DNA from: Enterobacteriaceae bacterium 89
Lineage (GTDB): Bacteria > Pseudomonadota > Gammaproteobacteria > Enterobacterales > Enterobacteriaceae
Length of the DNA: 64,000 bases
NCBI GenBank assembly: GCA_014156375.1
Contig: RQJH01000005.1
Coordinates: 62,001-126,000, forward strand
Direction: 5' to 3'
Both the position numbers and the translations under genes were made by a program. The notes beneath the pieces were generated by a model, which searched no databases, was not told the origin of the DNA, and saw nothing but the letters and a program-made list of their open reading frames with translations. Positions 13,242-23,833 of this stretch are shown piece after piece (position 1 is the stretch's first letter; every line of letters starts with the position of its first letter).

Positions 13242-13271
13242 ATGAGCGTTGTAAAAGGGCATGACTCATGA
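13242..13271 (+). CDS. Possible 9-residue leader peptide before mtgA
   Basis: MSVVKGHDS and stop. It has a good ribosome site (AGGA, eight bases before ATG) and its stop overlaps the mtgA start as ATGA, the arrangement used for coupled translation. In E. coli elbB occupies the upstream position. A further in-frame-independent reading of 22 codons (13172-13240) precedes it without a clear ribosome site. No known relative; it may be chance. Confidence 0.25.
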   Translation: MSVVKGHDS

Positions 13272-13993
13272 GCGCACGGCGCTCTCCGGTTGCCTGGCTG
13301 AAAAAGATCCTCTTGCGGATAGTCGTGGTGCTGGCCGTATTTTGGGGCGGAGGGATCGCACTGTTTAGCATTCTTCCGGTGCCTTTTTCAGCCGTTATGG
13401 TCGAGCGCCAGCTGGGCGCGATGATGGAAGGCAATTTTCACTATCTTGCCCATTCGGACTGGGTCGGCATGGATAAGATTGCGCCCTGGATGGGGCTGGC
13501 GGTGATTGCCGCTGAAGACCAGAAATTCCCCGATCATTGGGGGTTCGATGTTTCTGCAATTGAAAAGGCGCTGGCGCATAACGAGCGCAATGAAAGCCGT
13601 ATTCGCGGCGCCTCCACGCTTTCTCAGCAGACCGCAAAAAACCTTTTCTTATGGGATGGACGCAGCTGGCTGCGCAAAGGCCTGGAAGCCGGCCTGACGC
13701 TGGGAATAGAAACGGTCTGGAGTAAGAAACGTATTCTGACGGTCTATCTGAATATCGCTGAATTTGGCGAAGGAACTTTCGGCGTTGAAGCCGCCTCGCA
13801 GCGCTATTTCCATAAACCCGCCAGCAGGCTGACGATGTCGGAAGCAGCACTACTTGCGGCGGTGTTGCCAAACCCTGTTAAATTCCGTGCCGATGCTCCG
13901 TCCGGGTATGTCCGCAGCCGCCAGGCCTGGATTTTACGACAGATGCAGCAGCTTGGTGGGGAAGGGTTTATGCAGGAGAATAAGTTGTATTAG
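13268..13993 (+). CDS. mtgA: Monofunctional biosynthetic peptidoglycan transglycosylase
   Basis: 241 residues, GT51 family. Polymerises lipid II into glycan strands in the periplasm. One N-terminal membrane anchor (about residues 14-38), then the GT51 motifs [14 protein letters not shown] (catalytic Glu near residue 83), [17 protein letters not shown] (about 115-131) and the later [15 protein letters not shown] (about 155-169). No transpeptidase domain follows, so it is the monofunctional type. ATG at 13268 has AAAGGG eight bases upstream. In E. coli it follows elbB, which is missing here. Confidence 0.95.
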   Translation: MSARRSPVAWLKKILLRIVVVLAVFWGGGIALFSILPVPFSAVMVERQLGAMMEGNFHYLAHSDWVGMDKIAPWMGLAVIAAEDQKFPDHWGFDVSAIEKALAHNERNESRIRGASTLSQQTAKNLFLWDGRSWLRKGLEAGLTLGIETVWSKKRILTVYLNIAEFGEGTFGVEAASQRYFHKPASRLTMSEAALLAAVLPNPVKFRADAPSGYVRSRQAWILRQMQQLGGEGFMQENKLY

Positions 13994-14006
13994 AGAGGAT
14001 TTTTCC

Positions 14007-14103
14007 CCTCTCCCTAACCCTCTCCCCAAAGGGGCGAGGGGACTAAACGGTGCGGTTTTGATTTTCTCCCTCTCCCTGAGGGAGAGGGTCGGGGTGAGGG
14101 GGA
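14007..14103. repeat. C/G-rich intergenic palindromic repeat, copy 1
   Basis: Between the mtgA and npr stops lie CCCCTCTCCCTAACCCTCTC...GGGGCGAGGGG (14007-14042) and CCCTCTCCCTGAGGGAGAGGG with an extended GGGGTGAGGGGG tail (14070-14101). Both are inverted repeats with CCCTCTCCC arms. A related element is found at 58624-58722. Such REP-like units are common between convergent genes in Enterobacter and Klebsiella relatives. The hairpins may also end transcription of both genes. Confidence 0.75.
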
Positions 14104-14126
14104 GCAGACGGCTCTAAAGCAGCAAA

Positions 14127-14399
14127 TCAGTCCTCATCAAACCCGGCGTTAAACAGCGCAATCACTGCCGCCAGCGCTTCTTCTTCTTGCGGGCCGCTGG
14201 CCTCAACTTCGATTTGACGACCCTTGGCAGAATCGAGCATCAGCAGGGCAATAACGCTGCTGGCTTCTGCTTCCGTGCCTTCATCGTTACGCAACAACAC
14301 TTCCGCATCAAAAGTCTGAACCAGCTCAAATAGCTTCATCGCCGGGCGGGCGTGCATGCCCAGCTTATTGGTGATTTCGACAGATTGCTTTACGCTCAT
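14127..14399 (-). CDS. ptsO: Nitrogen PTS phosphocarrier NPr
   Basis: 90 residues, HPr-fold. Carries phosphate from EI-Ntr (PtsP) to EIIA-Ntr. The phosphorylated histidine is H16 in KLGMHARPA, and the regulatory serine region (SSVIALLML, about 47-55) is typical. The start overlaps the rapZ stop by four bases (ATGA), so the two are coupled. In E. coli yrbL lies beyond this gene; here the next gene is the convergent mtgA. Confidence 0.95.
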   Translation of the reverse strand: MSVKQSVEITNKLGMHARPAMKLFELVQTFDAEVLLRNDEGTEAEASSVIALLMLDSAKGRQIEVEASGPQEEEALAAVIALFNAGFDED

Positions 14400-15250
14400 G
14401 TTTTACGTTTTTCCAGCGTTCTGTGACGCGACTGCACGTTTTTACCGCGCGAGCGGAAGTAGTCAGCCAGCTGTTCGGCAATATAAACCGAACGGTGTTT
14501 ACCGCCGGTACAACCAATAGCGACCGTCAGATAGCTGCGGTTATTGGTTTCCAGCATCGGTAACCATAGCTCAAGATAGCTGCGGGTCTGATAAATAAAA
14601 TTGTGAACTTCTGTATGGCGATCGAGGAACGCCGCCACCGGCTTATCTAACCCGGTCATTGGGCGCAGCTTTGGATCCCAGTGCGGGTTTGGCAGGAAGC
14701 GAACGTCGAAAACATAGTCGGCATCAATCGGAATGCCGTGCTTGAAGCCAAAGGATTCAAACACCATCGTCAGTTCGCGCTCGCGTTTGCCCAGCAGGCG
14801 TGTACGCAGCATTTCTGCCAGCTCGTGAACGGACATTTCAGAGGTGTCGACGATCAGGTCGGCGCGGGAGCGCAGCGGCTCCAGCAAATCGCTTTCCTGA
14901 TCGATAGCGCTTTCCAGCGACAGATTTTTGCTGGAAAGGGGATGCAGACGACGGGTGTCGCTGTAGCGGCGGATCAGCGTATTACGGTCGGCGTCAAGGA
15001 ACAGAAGCTGAGGCGAAAAGGCCTCCGGCAGATTCTGCATGGCCTGTTCGAAGATTTCTGGCGATTCCGGCATGTTACGCACGTCGATACTGACGGCGGC
15101 GGAAATCTGCCTGTCGGCCAGGCTTTTTGCCAGCTCCGGCAGCAGCACTACCGGCAGGTTATCCACGCAGTAAAAGCCCATATCTTCCAGCGCACGCAGT
15201 GCCACGGATTTACCTGAGCCTGAGCGGCCACTGACGATCATCAGCACCAT
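14396..15250 (-). CDS. rapZ: RNase adapter RapZ
   Basis: 284 residues. P-loop NTPase-like protein that binds the sRNAs GlmY and GlmZ and presents GlmZ to RNase E, controlling glmS and thus amino-sugar supply. Walker A is GRSGSGKS (residues 8-15). The C-terminal half has the conserved [17 protein letters not shown] (near residue 240), part of the RNA and GlcN6P-binding domain, and ends in a basic tail ([14 protein letters not shown]). Lies between ptsN and ptsO as in E. coli. Confidence 0.96.
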   Translation of the reverse strand: MVLMIVSGRSGSGKSVALRALEDMGFYCVDNLPVVLLPELAKSLADRQISAAVSIDVRNMPESPEIFEQAMQNLPEAFSPQLLFLDADRNTLIRRYSDTRRLHPLSSKNLSLESAIDQESDLLEPLRSRADLIVDTSEMSVHELAEMLRTRLLGKRERELTMVFESFGFKHGIPIDADYVFDVRFLPNPHWDPKLRPMTGLDKPVAAFLDRHTEVHNFIYQTRSYLELWLPMLETNNRSYLTVAIGCTGGKHRSVYIAEQLADYFRSRGKNVQSRHRTLEKRKT

Positions 15251-15283
15251 CAGCTGTTTCTCCTTACCACAGCGCAGTCCCCA

Positions 15284-15775
15284 TCACGCATCCTCATCAT
15301 TGACCTCTTCGCCAGTGATGATTTCGTACAGCTCCTGATCGCTTTGAGCAGAACGCAGACGACGGCAAATAGTTTTGTCCGCCAGGCGCTTGGCGACCAG
15401 AGACAGCGTGTGCAGATGCGTTTTGGTTTGATCCGCAGGCACCAGCAGGGCGAACAGCAGATCGACCGGCTGGTTATCAATCGCGTCAAAGGCAATGGGC
15501 GTTTCCAGCTGCACGAACACGCCTACGGCGCGCAGCGTGTCTTCTTCCAGCTTGCCGTGTGGAATCGCAATTCCATTGCCAATGCCTGTACTGCCCATTT
15601 TTTCACGGGTCAGGATCGCCTCAAATACCACCTGTGGCGGCAGGCTCAGCTGTTTTGCGGCCAGTTCACTGATGATTTCCAGCGCGCGTTTTTTACTCTG
15701 GCAGTGAACTGCACTGCGGGTACATTCCTGGTTAAGGACATTGCTCAGTTGCAGAGCCGAATCGTTGTTCATCAT
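15284..15775 (-). CDS. ptsN: Nitrogen regulatory EIIA-Ntr
   Basis: 163 residues, PTS EIIA type 2 fold. End acceptor of the nitrogen PTS; in its unphosphorylated form it influences potassium transport (TrkA, KdpD) and other targets. The phosphorylated residue is H73 in GIAIPHGKLEE. Two ATG codons occur in a row at the start (15775 and 15772); the first gives the E. coli length. Lies 61 bases after hpf and 33 bases before rapZ. Confidence 0.96.
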   Translation of the reverse strand: MMNNDSALQLSNVLNQECTRSAVHCQSKKRALEIISELAAKQLSLPPQVVFEAILTREKMGSTGIGNGIAIPHGKLEEDTLRAVGVFVQLETPIAFDAIDNQPVDLLFALLVPADQTKTHLHTLSLVAKRLADKTICRRLRSAQSDQELYEIITGEEVNDEDA

Positions 15776-15836
15776 AATTTCACCTGCGTGCCGCCTGACC
15801 CGGCTAACCGGTTCAGGCGTACGCCCGGACGATTAA

Positions 15837-16124
15837 TTAGTGTTGTTTTAGTTTATCTTTATGCTTGGTCAGCTGTCTTGCCAGCTTATCGATAAGACTA
15901 TCGATAGCGGCATACATATCCTGCCCTTCCGCACTGGCGTGAATTTCGCCCCCGTTAACATGCAGGGTGGCATCCGAGATATGAGTCACCTTTTCCACTT
16001 TTAACACAATATAGACCTGATTGATCCGTTCGAAAAACTGTTCCAGCTTGGCGAATTTTGCGTTAACAAATTCTCGCAGGGCGTCAGTAATTTCGACATT
16101 GTGTCCTGTGATATTGAGCTGCAT
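15837..16124 (-). CDS. hpf: Ribosome hibernation promoting factor
   Basis: 95 residues, short-type HPF (sigma-54 modulation/S30EA family). Binds the 30S decoding centre in stationary phase and helps form 100S dimers. The sequence runs from MQLNITGHNVEITDALREFV to a lysine-rich tail KHKDKLKQH. The start at 16124 was chosen because the upstream in-frame codons belong to the rpoN end and intergenic DNA, and because it gives the family length. It lies 22 bases after rpoN. Confidence 0.96.
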   Translation of the reverse strand: MQLNITGHNVEITDALREFVNAKFAKLEQFFERINQVYIVLKVEKVTHISDATLHVNGGEIHASAEGQDMYAAIDSLIDKLARQLTKHKDKLKQH

Positions 16125-16146
16125 AGTGTCTTCCTTATCGGTTATG

Positions 16147-17580
16147 TCAGACCAGCTGTTTACGCTGGTTGGACGGCGGGATGGATAAAGACTCTCGGTA
16201 CTTTGCAACGGTGCGGCGAGCCACCATGATACCCTGATCGGACAACAGGGTGGTCAGCTTACTGTCACTCAGTGGTTTCGCGGGATTTTCCGCGGCAATT
16301 AACTTCTTCACCAATGCACGGATCGCCGTGGAGGACGCTTCGCCGCCCCCTTCAGTATTAACATGGCTGGAGAAGAAATATTTAAGCTCAAAAATGCCTC
16401 GTGGGCTGTGCAGATATTTCTGCGTGGTGACGCGTGAGATCGTCGATTCATGCATCTCAACGGCCTGGGCAATATCGGCCAGCACCATTGGTTTCATGAA
16501 TTCTTCACCCTGCTCGAAGAACGCCTGCTGCTGTTCCACAATGCAGCGACTGACGCGCAGCAGCGTATCGTTGCGGCTTTCCAGACTCTTAATCAGCCAT
16601 TTCGCTTCCTGAAGATTGCTGCGAATAAACTGGCTGTCGGCGTCGTTACGTGCATTGTTGCACATCCCGGCGTAGTGCTGGTTAATCTGCAAACGCGGCA
16701 GGCTATCGGAATTGAGTTCGACGGCCCAGCGGCCGTTAATCTTGCGTACCAGTACGTCCGGAATGACATACTCCGGCTCGCCGGTCTGGATCGACTGACC
16801 CGGACGAGGATCCAGTGATTGAATCAACGCCACGGCTTCTTTCAGAACCTCTTCTTTCAGACGCGTGACGCGCATCAGGGTTCGGAAGTCATGATTGGCC
16901 AGCAGTTCAAGATGATCGCTGATGATCGTTCTGGCTTCGTCGATCCAGGGCGTGTCTTTGGAAAACTGAGAAAGCTGGATCAGCAGGCAATCGCGCAGAT
17001 CTTTTGCCGCCACGCCGATTGGATCGAAACGCTGGATACGCTTCAGGACCGCTTCGACTTCATCCAGCTCCAGCTCATCGTTACCGATGCTTTCCAGGAT
17101 CTCCTCCACCGAAGCGGTGAGATAGCCCATCTCATCAACGGCGTCGACAATCGAAGTGGCAATGGCGCGATCGGTGTCCGAGAACGGCGTCAGCTCCACC
17201 TGCCACATCAGGTAATCCTGCAGTGTCTGGGTGGTTTCGCCCTGATAAACCGGCAGCTCATCGTCCTGATAGTCGGTGCCCGTGCCTGATGGCGTGCCTG
17301 CGGTGTAGATTTCATCCCAGCTGGCATCCAGCGGCAACTCTTCCGGCATATCCTTTTGCTCAAGCGCATCGACGGTGTCGAAGGTTTCGCTGTCGGCCTG
17401 CTCCTGAGAGTCCACTTCCTCGTGAAGATCGGTTTGCTCAAGCAGCGGGTTGCTCTCCAGCGCCTGCGTGAGCTCTTGCTGAAGCTCAAGCGTAGAAAGC
17501 TGCAACAGACGGATGGCCTGTTGCAGTTGTGGCGTCATGGCAAGCTGTTGGCTGAGCCTTAGTTGCAAACCTTGCTTCAT
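16147..17580 (-). CDS. rpoN: RNA polymerase sigma-54 factor
   Basis: 477 residues. Directs RNA polymerase to -24/-12 promoters of nitrogen and other stress genes. The N-terminal glutamine/leucine-rich activator-contact region ([20 protein letters not shown], residues 1-20) is followed by an acidic region (about 50-110), the core-binding domain, and the DNA-binding region ending with the RpoN box [11 protein letters not shown] (about 454-464). Complete, with hpf downstream and lptB upstream as in E. coli. Confidence 0.97.
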   Translation of the reverse strand: MKQGLQLRLSQQLAMTPQLQQAIRLLQLSTLELQQELTQALESNPLLEQTDLHEEVDSQEQADSETFDTVDALEQKDMPEELPLDASWDEIYTAGTPSGTGTDYQDDELPVYQGETTQTLQDYLMWQVELTPFSDTDRAIATSIVDAVDEMGYLTASVEEILESIGNDELELDEVEAVLKRIQRFDPIGVAAKDLRDCLLIQLSQFSKDTPWIDEARTIISDHLELLANHDFRTLMRVTRLKEEVLKEAVALIQSLDPRPGQSIQTGEPEYVIPDVLVRKINGRWAVELNSDSLPRLQINQHYAGMCNNARNDADSQFIRSNLQEAKWLIKSLESRNDTLLRVSRCIVEQQQAFFEQGEEFMKPMVLADIAQAVEMHESTISRVTTQKYLHSPRGIFELKYFFSSHVNTEGGGEASSTAIRALVKKLIAAENPAKPLSDSKLTTLLSDQGIMVARRTVAKYRESLSIPPSNQRKQLV

Positions 17581-17628
17581 AATCAGGGCGTTTTTCTCCG
17601 GCCAGAAATGTCTGTGACTACTACCCTA

Positions 17629-18354
17629 TCAGAGTCTGAAGTCTTCCCCAAGATACACGCGCTTCACGTGCTCATCTTGCAGGATCTGTTCTGGGGTACC
17701 GTGAGCGATGAGATGCCCCTGGCTGACGATATAAGCGCGCTCGCAAACCGCCAGGGTTTCACGCACGTTATGGTCGGTGATCAAGACGCCAAGCCCGCTG
17801 TCGCGCAGGTGTTCGATGATGCGTTTGATGTCGATAACCGAGATCGGGTCAACGCCGGCAAAGGGTTCATCGAGCAGGATAAATTTCGGATTTGCGGCCA
17901 GCGCGCGGGCGATTTCCACACGACGACGTTCGCCGCCGGACAGCGCCTGTCCGAGGCTGTCGCGCAGGTGATCGATGTGGAACTCTTCCATCAGCTCGTT
18001 GGCGCGGTCTACGCGCTGCTCGTTGCTGAGGTCGTCGCGAATTTGCAGCACGGCCATCAGGTTATCGAACACGCTCAGACGACGGAAAATGGAGGCTTCC
18101 TGCGGCAAATAGCCAATGCCACGGCGCGCACGAGCATGCAGAGGCAGCAGGCTGATATCTTCATCATCAATGATGATATTGCCCGCGTCGCGAGAGACGA
18201 TCCCCACCACCATGTAGAAGGTGGTGGTTTTGCCCGCACCGTTAGGGCCAAGCAGACCCACGATTTCGCCAGATTTGACCGTCAGACTGACGTCTTCAAC
18301 GACCCGGCGCCCTTTATAGGCTTTCGCAAGATTCTTTGCAGTTAATGTTGCCAT
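17629..18354 (-). CDS. lptB: LPS export ATPase LptB
   Basis: 241 residues. Cytoplasmic ABC ATPase of the LptB2FGC complex that extracts LPS from the inner membrane. Walker [10 protein letters not shown] (residues 36-44), Q-loop LPQEAS (about 84), signature ALSGGERRR (about 138), Walker [11 protein letters not shown] (about 158) and the H-loop ITDHNVRE (about 193) are all intact. Starts six bases after the lptA stop. Confidence 0.97.
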   Translation of the reverse strand: MATLTAKNLAKAYKGRRVVEDVSLTVKSGEIVGLLGPNGAGKTTTFYMVVGIVSRDAGNIIIDDEDISLLPLHARARRGIGYLPQEASIFRRLSVFDNLMAVLQIRDDLSNEQRVDRANELMEEFHIDHLRDSLGQALSGGERRRVEIARALAANPKFILLDEPFAGVDPISVIDIKRIIEHLRDSGLGVLITDHNVRETLAVCERAYIVSQGHLIAHGTPEQILQDEHVKRVYLGEDFRL

Positions 18355-18360
18355 AACGGT

Positions 18361-18918
18361 TTAGTTACTCTTCTTTTGCTCTGCGGGTTTAGCGGCGCCG
18401 CTCTTATCCTGCAGCTGTGACGGTACCAGCACGGTGGTCACACGTTTACCTTTATCGCTAAACGCCTGCATTTTCTGCTCTTTCACCAGGTAAGTAATTT
18501 TGTCACCGGTGATGTTGCTGTCGAGCTGTTCCAGATAGGCTTTGCCGGTCAGCACCACCAGATCGCTTGCCACTTCGTAGTGCATTTTCGACGCGTGGCC
18601 TTTCACCGGTTTGCCGCTGTCCTGCATCTGGTAGAAGGTGGCCGGATTACCATAGCCATCGATGGTTTCCTTGCCTTTTTCACCGGCAGGACGGGTCACA
18701 ACGACTTTGTCAGCGTTAATTTTGATACTGCCCTGAGTCACGATCACGTTGCCGGTAAAGGTGGCGACGTTACCCTGCATATCGAGCGACTGCTGATCGG
18801 ACTCGATATGAATAGGCTGATCGGTATCGCCCGTTAAGGCCAGCGCAGGCAGGCTGGCGGCCAGCAACACGCTGGCGAGAGCAAGTTTGAAGCTGAATTT
18901 ATTTGTTCTGGATTTCAT
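18361..18918 (-). CDS. lptA: Periplasmic LPS bridge protein LptA
   Basis: 185 residues with a signal peptide (about 1-27, cleavage after ALA). Forms the beta-jellyroll bridge that carries LPS between LptC and LptD. The OstA/LptA fold shows in QPIHIESDQQSLDMQGNVA-type repeats and the KINADKVVVTR segment. Its first 20 bases overlap the end of lptC, and lptB follows closely, so the three are translated together. In E. coli a sigma-E-responsive promoter lies inside the upstream genes; not identified here. Confidence 0.96.
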   Translation of the reverse strand: MKSRTNKFSFKLALASVLLAASLPALALTGDTDQPIHIESDQQSLDMQGNVATFTGNVIVTQGSIKINADKVVVTRPAGEKGKETIDGYGNPATFYQMQDSGKPVKGHASKMHYEVASDLVVLTGKAYLEQLDSNITGDKITYLVKEQKMQAFSDKGKRVTTVLVPSQLQDKSGAAKPAEQKKSN

Positions 18919-19462
18919 AAGAGGTTCTCACCTTTTCAATCAGCTCGGCATTTTTGCTGCGTAAGTTGCCGCGCATTTTGAGGCCGCTGGAATTAAATGT
19001 TGTCCCGTACAGGGTCACGAGATCGTCAGAGCTCACGTCCTGAGTCACCAGGTTAACAACCGCGTTGTCCGTCGTGACTTTACGAAGCTGGGAATCTGGC
19101 GTTAATGCGTTGATTTCAACGTGTCCGTAAAGATACAGCATACGGTCATTGGTCAGCTTGGCTTTATCTGCCCGAATGGACCACGTCGGCACTTTATTCA
19201 CATCAAAAGTCGTCAGGAACGGTCGGGTAAACCAGGAAATCGCCTGGTCAGAAAAATACTCGACGTGTTCTGCAATCAACCTGTAGTTCAGCGCGCCTTC
19301 CGGGTTGTACACCACGGTATCGGTGTGCTCACTTTTATAGGTTGGATCGTTGTTGTTAACCACTGCCTGCGGCGTGTTGTCTTTATCGACCAGATTGAAG
19401 CCGATAAGCACTAATGCCAGCAAAGACAGCAGGATGATAACCCAACGCCTGGTTTTACTCAT
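18899..19462 (-). CDS. lptC: LPS transport protein LptC
   Basis: 187 residues, four fewer than E. coli. Bitopic inner-membrane protein: one N-terminal helix (about 7-25) and a periplasmic jellyroll domain that accepts LPS from LptB2FG and hands it to LptA. The start overlaps the kdsC stop by four bases and the end overlaps lptA by 20 bases, the tight packing seen in this operon across enterobacteria. Confidence 0.95.
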   Translation of the reverse strand: MSKTRRWVIILLSLLALVLIGFNLVDKDNTPQAVVNNNDPTYKSEHTDTVVYNPEGALNYRLIAEHVEYFSDQAISWFTRPFLTTFDVNKVPTWSIRADKAKLTNDRMLYLYGHVEINALTPDSQLRKVTTDNAVVNLVTQDVSSDDLVTLYGTTFNSSGLKMRGNLRSKNAELIEKVRTSYEIQNK

Positions 19463-20025
19463 ATTGATTGCCCTTTGGCTTCATCCAGCTTGCCCTGAGC
19501 CAGCAGCAATAAATCACAAACTTCACGCACCGCGCCCCGACCACCGTCGATGCGGGTAACATAATCCGCCCGCGGTGGCAGAAGAGGATGAGCGTCAGCC
19601 ACGGCGACGCTTAAACCCACGTCAGCCATCACCGGCCAGTCAATCAGATCGTCGCCAACATAGGCCACTTCTTCCGGGCTCAACGACAGGGTGTTGAGCA
19701 ACTCCCGGTAGGCAATCAGCTTATCGGACTGGCCCTGCCACAGATGGGTGATCCCCAGCGTTTTGCAACGGTCTTCTACCAGTTTAGCTTTTCGTCCGGT
19801 GATAATGGCAACTTCTATGCCAGAAGTCAGCGCGCAGCGAATGCCGTAGCCGTCACGCACGTTAAATGCCTTCAGCTCTTCGCCGTTGTTGCCCATGTAG
19901 ATCAGACCATCAGACAGTACGCCGTCTACGTCCAGAATCAGCAGGCGGATTTTCTCCGCCTTCGCGATGACCTGAGAACTGACTGGTCCATAGCAGGTCG
20001 TTACCGACGCGCCAGCATTACTCAT
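19459..20025 (-). CDS. kdsC: Kdo-8-phosphate phosphatase
   Basis: 188 residues, HAD superfamily C0 type without a cap domain; works as a tetramer. Removes phosphate from Kdo-8-P for LPS inner core synthesis. Motif I is LLILDVDGVLSDG (catalytic Asp near residue 32), motif II IITGRK (about 76), and motif IV VGDDLIDWPVM (about 123-133). Lies between kdsD and lptC. Confidence 0.96.
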   Translation of the reverse strand: MSNAGASVTTCYGPVSSQVIAKAEKIRLLILDVDGVLSDGLIYMGNNGEELKAFNVRDGYGIRCALTSGIEVAIITGRKAKLVEDRCKTLGITHLWQGQSDKLIAYRELLNTLSLSPEEVAYVGDDLIDWPVMADVGLSVAVADAHPLLPPRADYVTRIDGGRGAVREVCDLLLLAQGKLDEAKGQSI

Positions 20026-20039
20026 TATTTTATCCTTAC

Positions 20040-21026
20040 TTACACTACGCCAGCGCGCAGCAGATCGTGCATATGTATCACACCCAGCAGATGGTCGCCA
20101 TCGGCAACCATCACGCAGGTGATATGGCGGGACTGCATAAGGTTCAGCGCGTCGACGGCGAGAAGCCCCGGACGGACACGGATGCCGCCAGGGGTCATGA
20201 CGTCGGCGATGCTCAGTTTGCGGACGTCAACGCCCATATCAAACACCCGGCGCAGGTCACCATCGGTGAAGATGCCTTCAATTTGCATCTGGTCGTCACA
20301 GACCACCGTCATGCCCAGATTTTTACGGGTAATTTCCAGCAGAGCATCGCGCAGCGAGGCATCTTTGCTGACGTGTGGGATTTCGTCACCGGTGTGCATG
20401 ATATCGTTAACGCGCAGCAGGAGCTTGCGGCCCAGTGCGCCACCCGGATGGGAAAGCGCAAAATCTTCAGCGGTGAAACCGCGTGCTTTTAACAGCGCTA
20501 CGGCCAGCGCATCGCCCATTACCAGCGCGGCGGTGGTACTGGAGGTTGGTGCCAGACCTAACGGACAGGCTTCTTTAGGGACGCTGACGCAAAGGTGGAT
20601 ATCTGCGGCTTTGGCCATGCTGCTTTCCGGACGACTGGTCACACAGATCAAAGGCACCTGCAGGCGTTTAAGCACAGGGATCAGCGCCAGAATCTCATTG
20701 GATTCACCAGAGTTAGACAGCGCAATAACGATATCCTGCGGAGTGACCATGCCCAGATCGCCGTGCGCGGCTTCACCAGGATGTACAAAGAAGGAAGAGG
20801 TACCGGTGCTGGCGAAGGTCGCCGCCATTTTCCGCCCGATATGCCCTGATTTGCCCATCCCCATCACTACGACTTTGCCGCCGCACCAGAACATCTTTTC
20901 ACAGGCGCGGGCAAAATCCTTATTAATGTACTGATCGAGCTGGGCCAGACCTTCACGTTCAATTTCCAGAACCTCAAGTCCTGCCTGCTGAAAGTCAAAA
21001 TCCGGCTGCAAATCTATTTGCGACAT
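20040..21026 (-). CDS. kdsD: D-arabinose 5-phosphate isomerase
   Basis: 328 residues: an N-terminal SIS domain (about 40-180, with VMGMGKSGHIGRK and ALSNSGES) and two C-terminal CBS domains (about 205-328). Converts ribulose 5-phosphate to arabinose 5-phosphate, the first step to Kdo. The start at 21026 (MSQIDLQPDFDFQQAG) gives the E. coli length; an upstream in-frame ATG would add 20 residues reaching into yrbG and is unlikely. Fourteen bases separate it from both neighbours. Confidence 0.95.
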   Translation of the reverse strand: MSQIDLQPDFDFQQAGLEVLEIEREGLAQLDQYINKDFARACEKMFWCGGKVVVMGMGKSGHIGRKMAATFASTGTSSFFVHPGEAAHGDLGMVTPQDIVIALSNSGESNEILALIPVLKRLQVPLICVTSRPESSMAKAADIHLCVSVPKEACPLGLAPTSSTTAALVMGDALAVALLKARGFTAEDFALSHPGGALGRKLLLRVNDIMHTGDEIPHVSKDASLRDALLEITRKNLGMTVVCDDQMQIEGIFTDGDLRRVFDMGVDVRKLSIADVMTPGGIRVRPGLLAVDALNLMQSRHITCVMVADGDHLLGVIHMHDLLRAGVV

Positions 21027-21040
21027 AATGTTATCCCGAT

Positions 21041-22018
21041 TCACTCTGTGAAAAACGGCGTTCCCCACCAAAGGAACGCCAGCCAAATAAGAAAGCCGCC
21101 AATCAACAGCGCGCCTGCGCCTTTACCAATTTGCGGCTTACGTCGCCAGCACAGTAGGGCAAAGATCACGCTGACCAGCAGCATCACGCTGTAATCACGG
21201 CTAAACGCTAACGGATTGAAGGGGCCAGGGGCGATTAGCGCCGGAATGCCCATCACGATAGCGATATTCATGATGTTGGAACCAATGATATTGCCAATCG
21301 CAATATCATCCTCACCTTTGCGTGCACCGGCAATGGCGGTGGCCAGTTCAGGTAGGCTGGTACCAATGGCAATCACCGTTAAACCGACGGTTAATTCGCT
21401 CATGGCGAAGTAGTTTGCCAGCACGGTGGCGTTATCGACCACCATACGCGTTGCCATCGGCATAATAATCACCGCCACCCCAAGCCACAGGCAGGCCACG
21501 GAAAGTGAGCTTTCGCGGGGTAATTCAGCCAGTTGTTCTCGCGTGAGGCTGTCGTTACCCTGGCGCTCTGCCAGGCGGGCGATCTTAACAATATAAAACA
21601 GCCACAGCACGGCGAGGGCTAATAAAAAGAAGCCATCTATCCTGGTCAGTTGCCCATCATACAGCACAAAGCCAGCCAACAGGCTGACGACTAACATTAA
21701 CGGCAACTCGCGACGCAGGATATCAGAATGCACGGTAAATGAATGAAGCAGCGCGCCAAGGCCAAGGATCAGTAAAATATTGACGATGTTGGAGCCGATG
21801 GCTGTCCCGATAGCAAGTTCGGTTTGCCCGTGCAGCGAGGCGCTGACCGAGACAATGATTTCAGGGAGAGAGGTGCCGACGCTGACGACAGTCATCCCGA
21901 CGATCAGCGGAGGAATATTCATGCTGCGGCACAGCATTGATGCGGCAAAAACCAGACGATCGGCACTGTAGACCACCAGAAGTAAACCAATTATTAACAG
22001 AGCCGTCGCTAAAAGCAT
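21041..22018 (-). CDS. yrbG: YrbG, Ca2+/Na+ antiporter-family protein
   Basis: 325 residues, CaCA superfamily inner-membrane protein with about ten helices. The two alpha repeats are plain: GTSLPEIIVSVSASLHGQTE near residue 50 with GSNIVNILLILGL, and GTSLPELATAIAGARKG near residue 220 with GSNIMNIAIVMG. Transport of Na+/Ca2+ or another cation is inferred from the family; the physiological substrate of YrbG is not established. First gene of the yrbG-kdsD-kdsC-lptCAB run, divergent from mlaF. Confidence 0.93.
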   Translation of the reverse strand: MLLATALLIIGLLLVVYSADRLVFAASMLCRSMNIPPLIVGMTVVSVGTSLPEIIVSVSASLHGQTELAIGTAIGSNIVNILLILGLGALLHSFTVHSDILRRELPLMLVVSLLAGFVLYDGQLTRIDGFFLLALAVLWLFYIVKIARLAERQGNDSLTREQLAELPRESSLSVACLWLGVAVIIMPMATRMVVDNATVLANYFAMSELTVGLTVIAIGTSLPELATAIAGARKGEDDIAIGNIIGSNIMNIAIVMGIPALIAPGPFNPLAFSRDYSVMLLVSVIFALLCWRRKPQIGKGAGALLIGGFLIWLAFLWWGTPFFTE

Positions 22019-22043
22019 CTAAAGTCCTTTCTTCAGGTATAAT
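22015..22043 (+). promoter_or_regulatory. Possible promoter of the mla operon
   Basis: A perfect TATAAT at 22038-22043 on the plus strand, in the gap divergent from yrbG. The region 17 bp upstream (GCATCT) is a poor -35, and the leader would be about 180 nt, containing the inverted repeat 22069-22080/22129-22141. Confidence 0.35.
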
Positions 22044-22226
22044 CGCCAACCCATTGCACCCCATGCCTGGCGTTAGCGAATTCCTAATTTTGACTTTAAG
22101 AGCTGAAAAAGTAAAACAAATGCCTGCTTTCGCTAACCGCCACGGGTAAGATTCTGTAAAAATGATGGGTTGTTGGCGTCAGAACACGCCATGCTTAACC
22201 TGAAGAGGCTTCCCAGGGACAAACCT

Positions 22227-23829
<1,603 letters not shown>

Positions 23830-23833
23830 GTTC

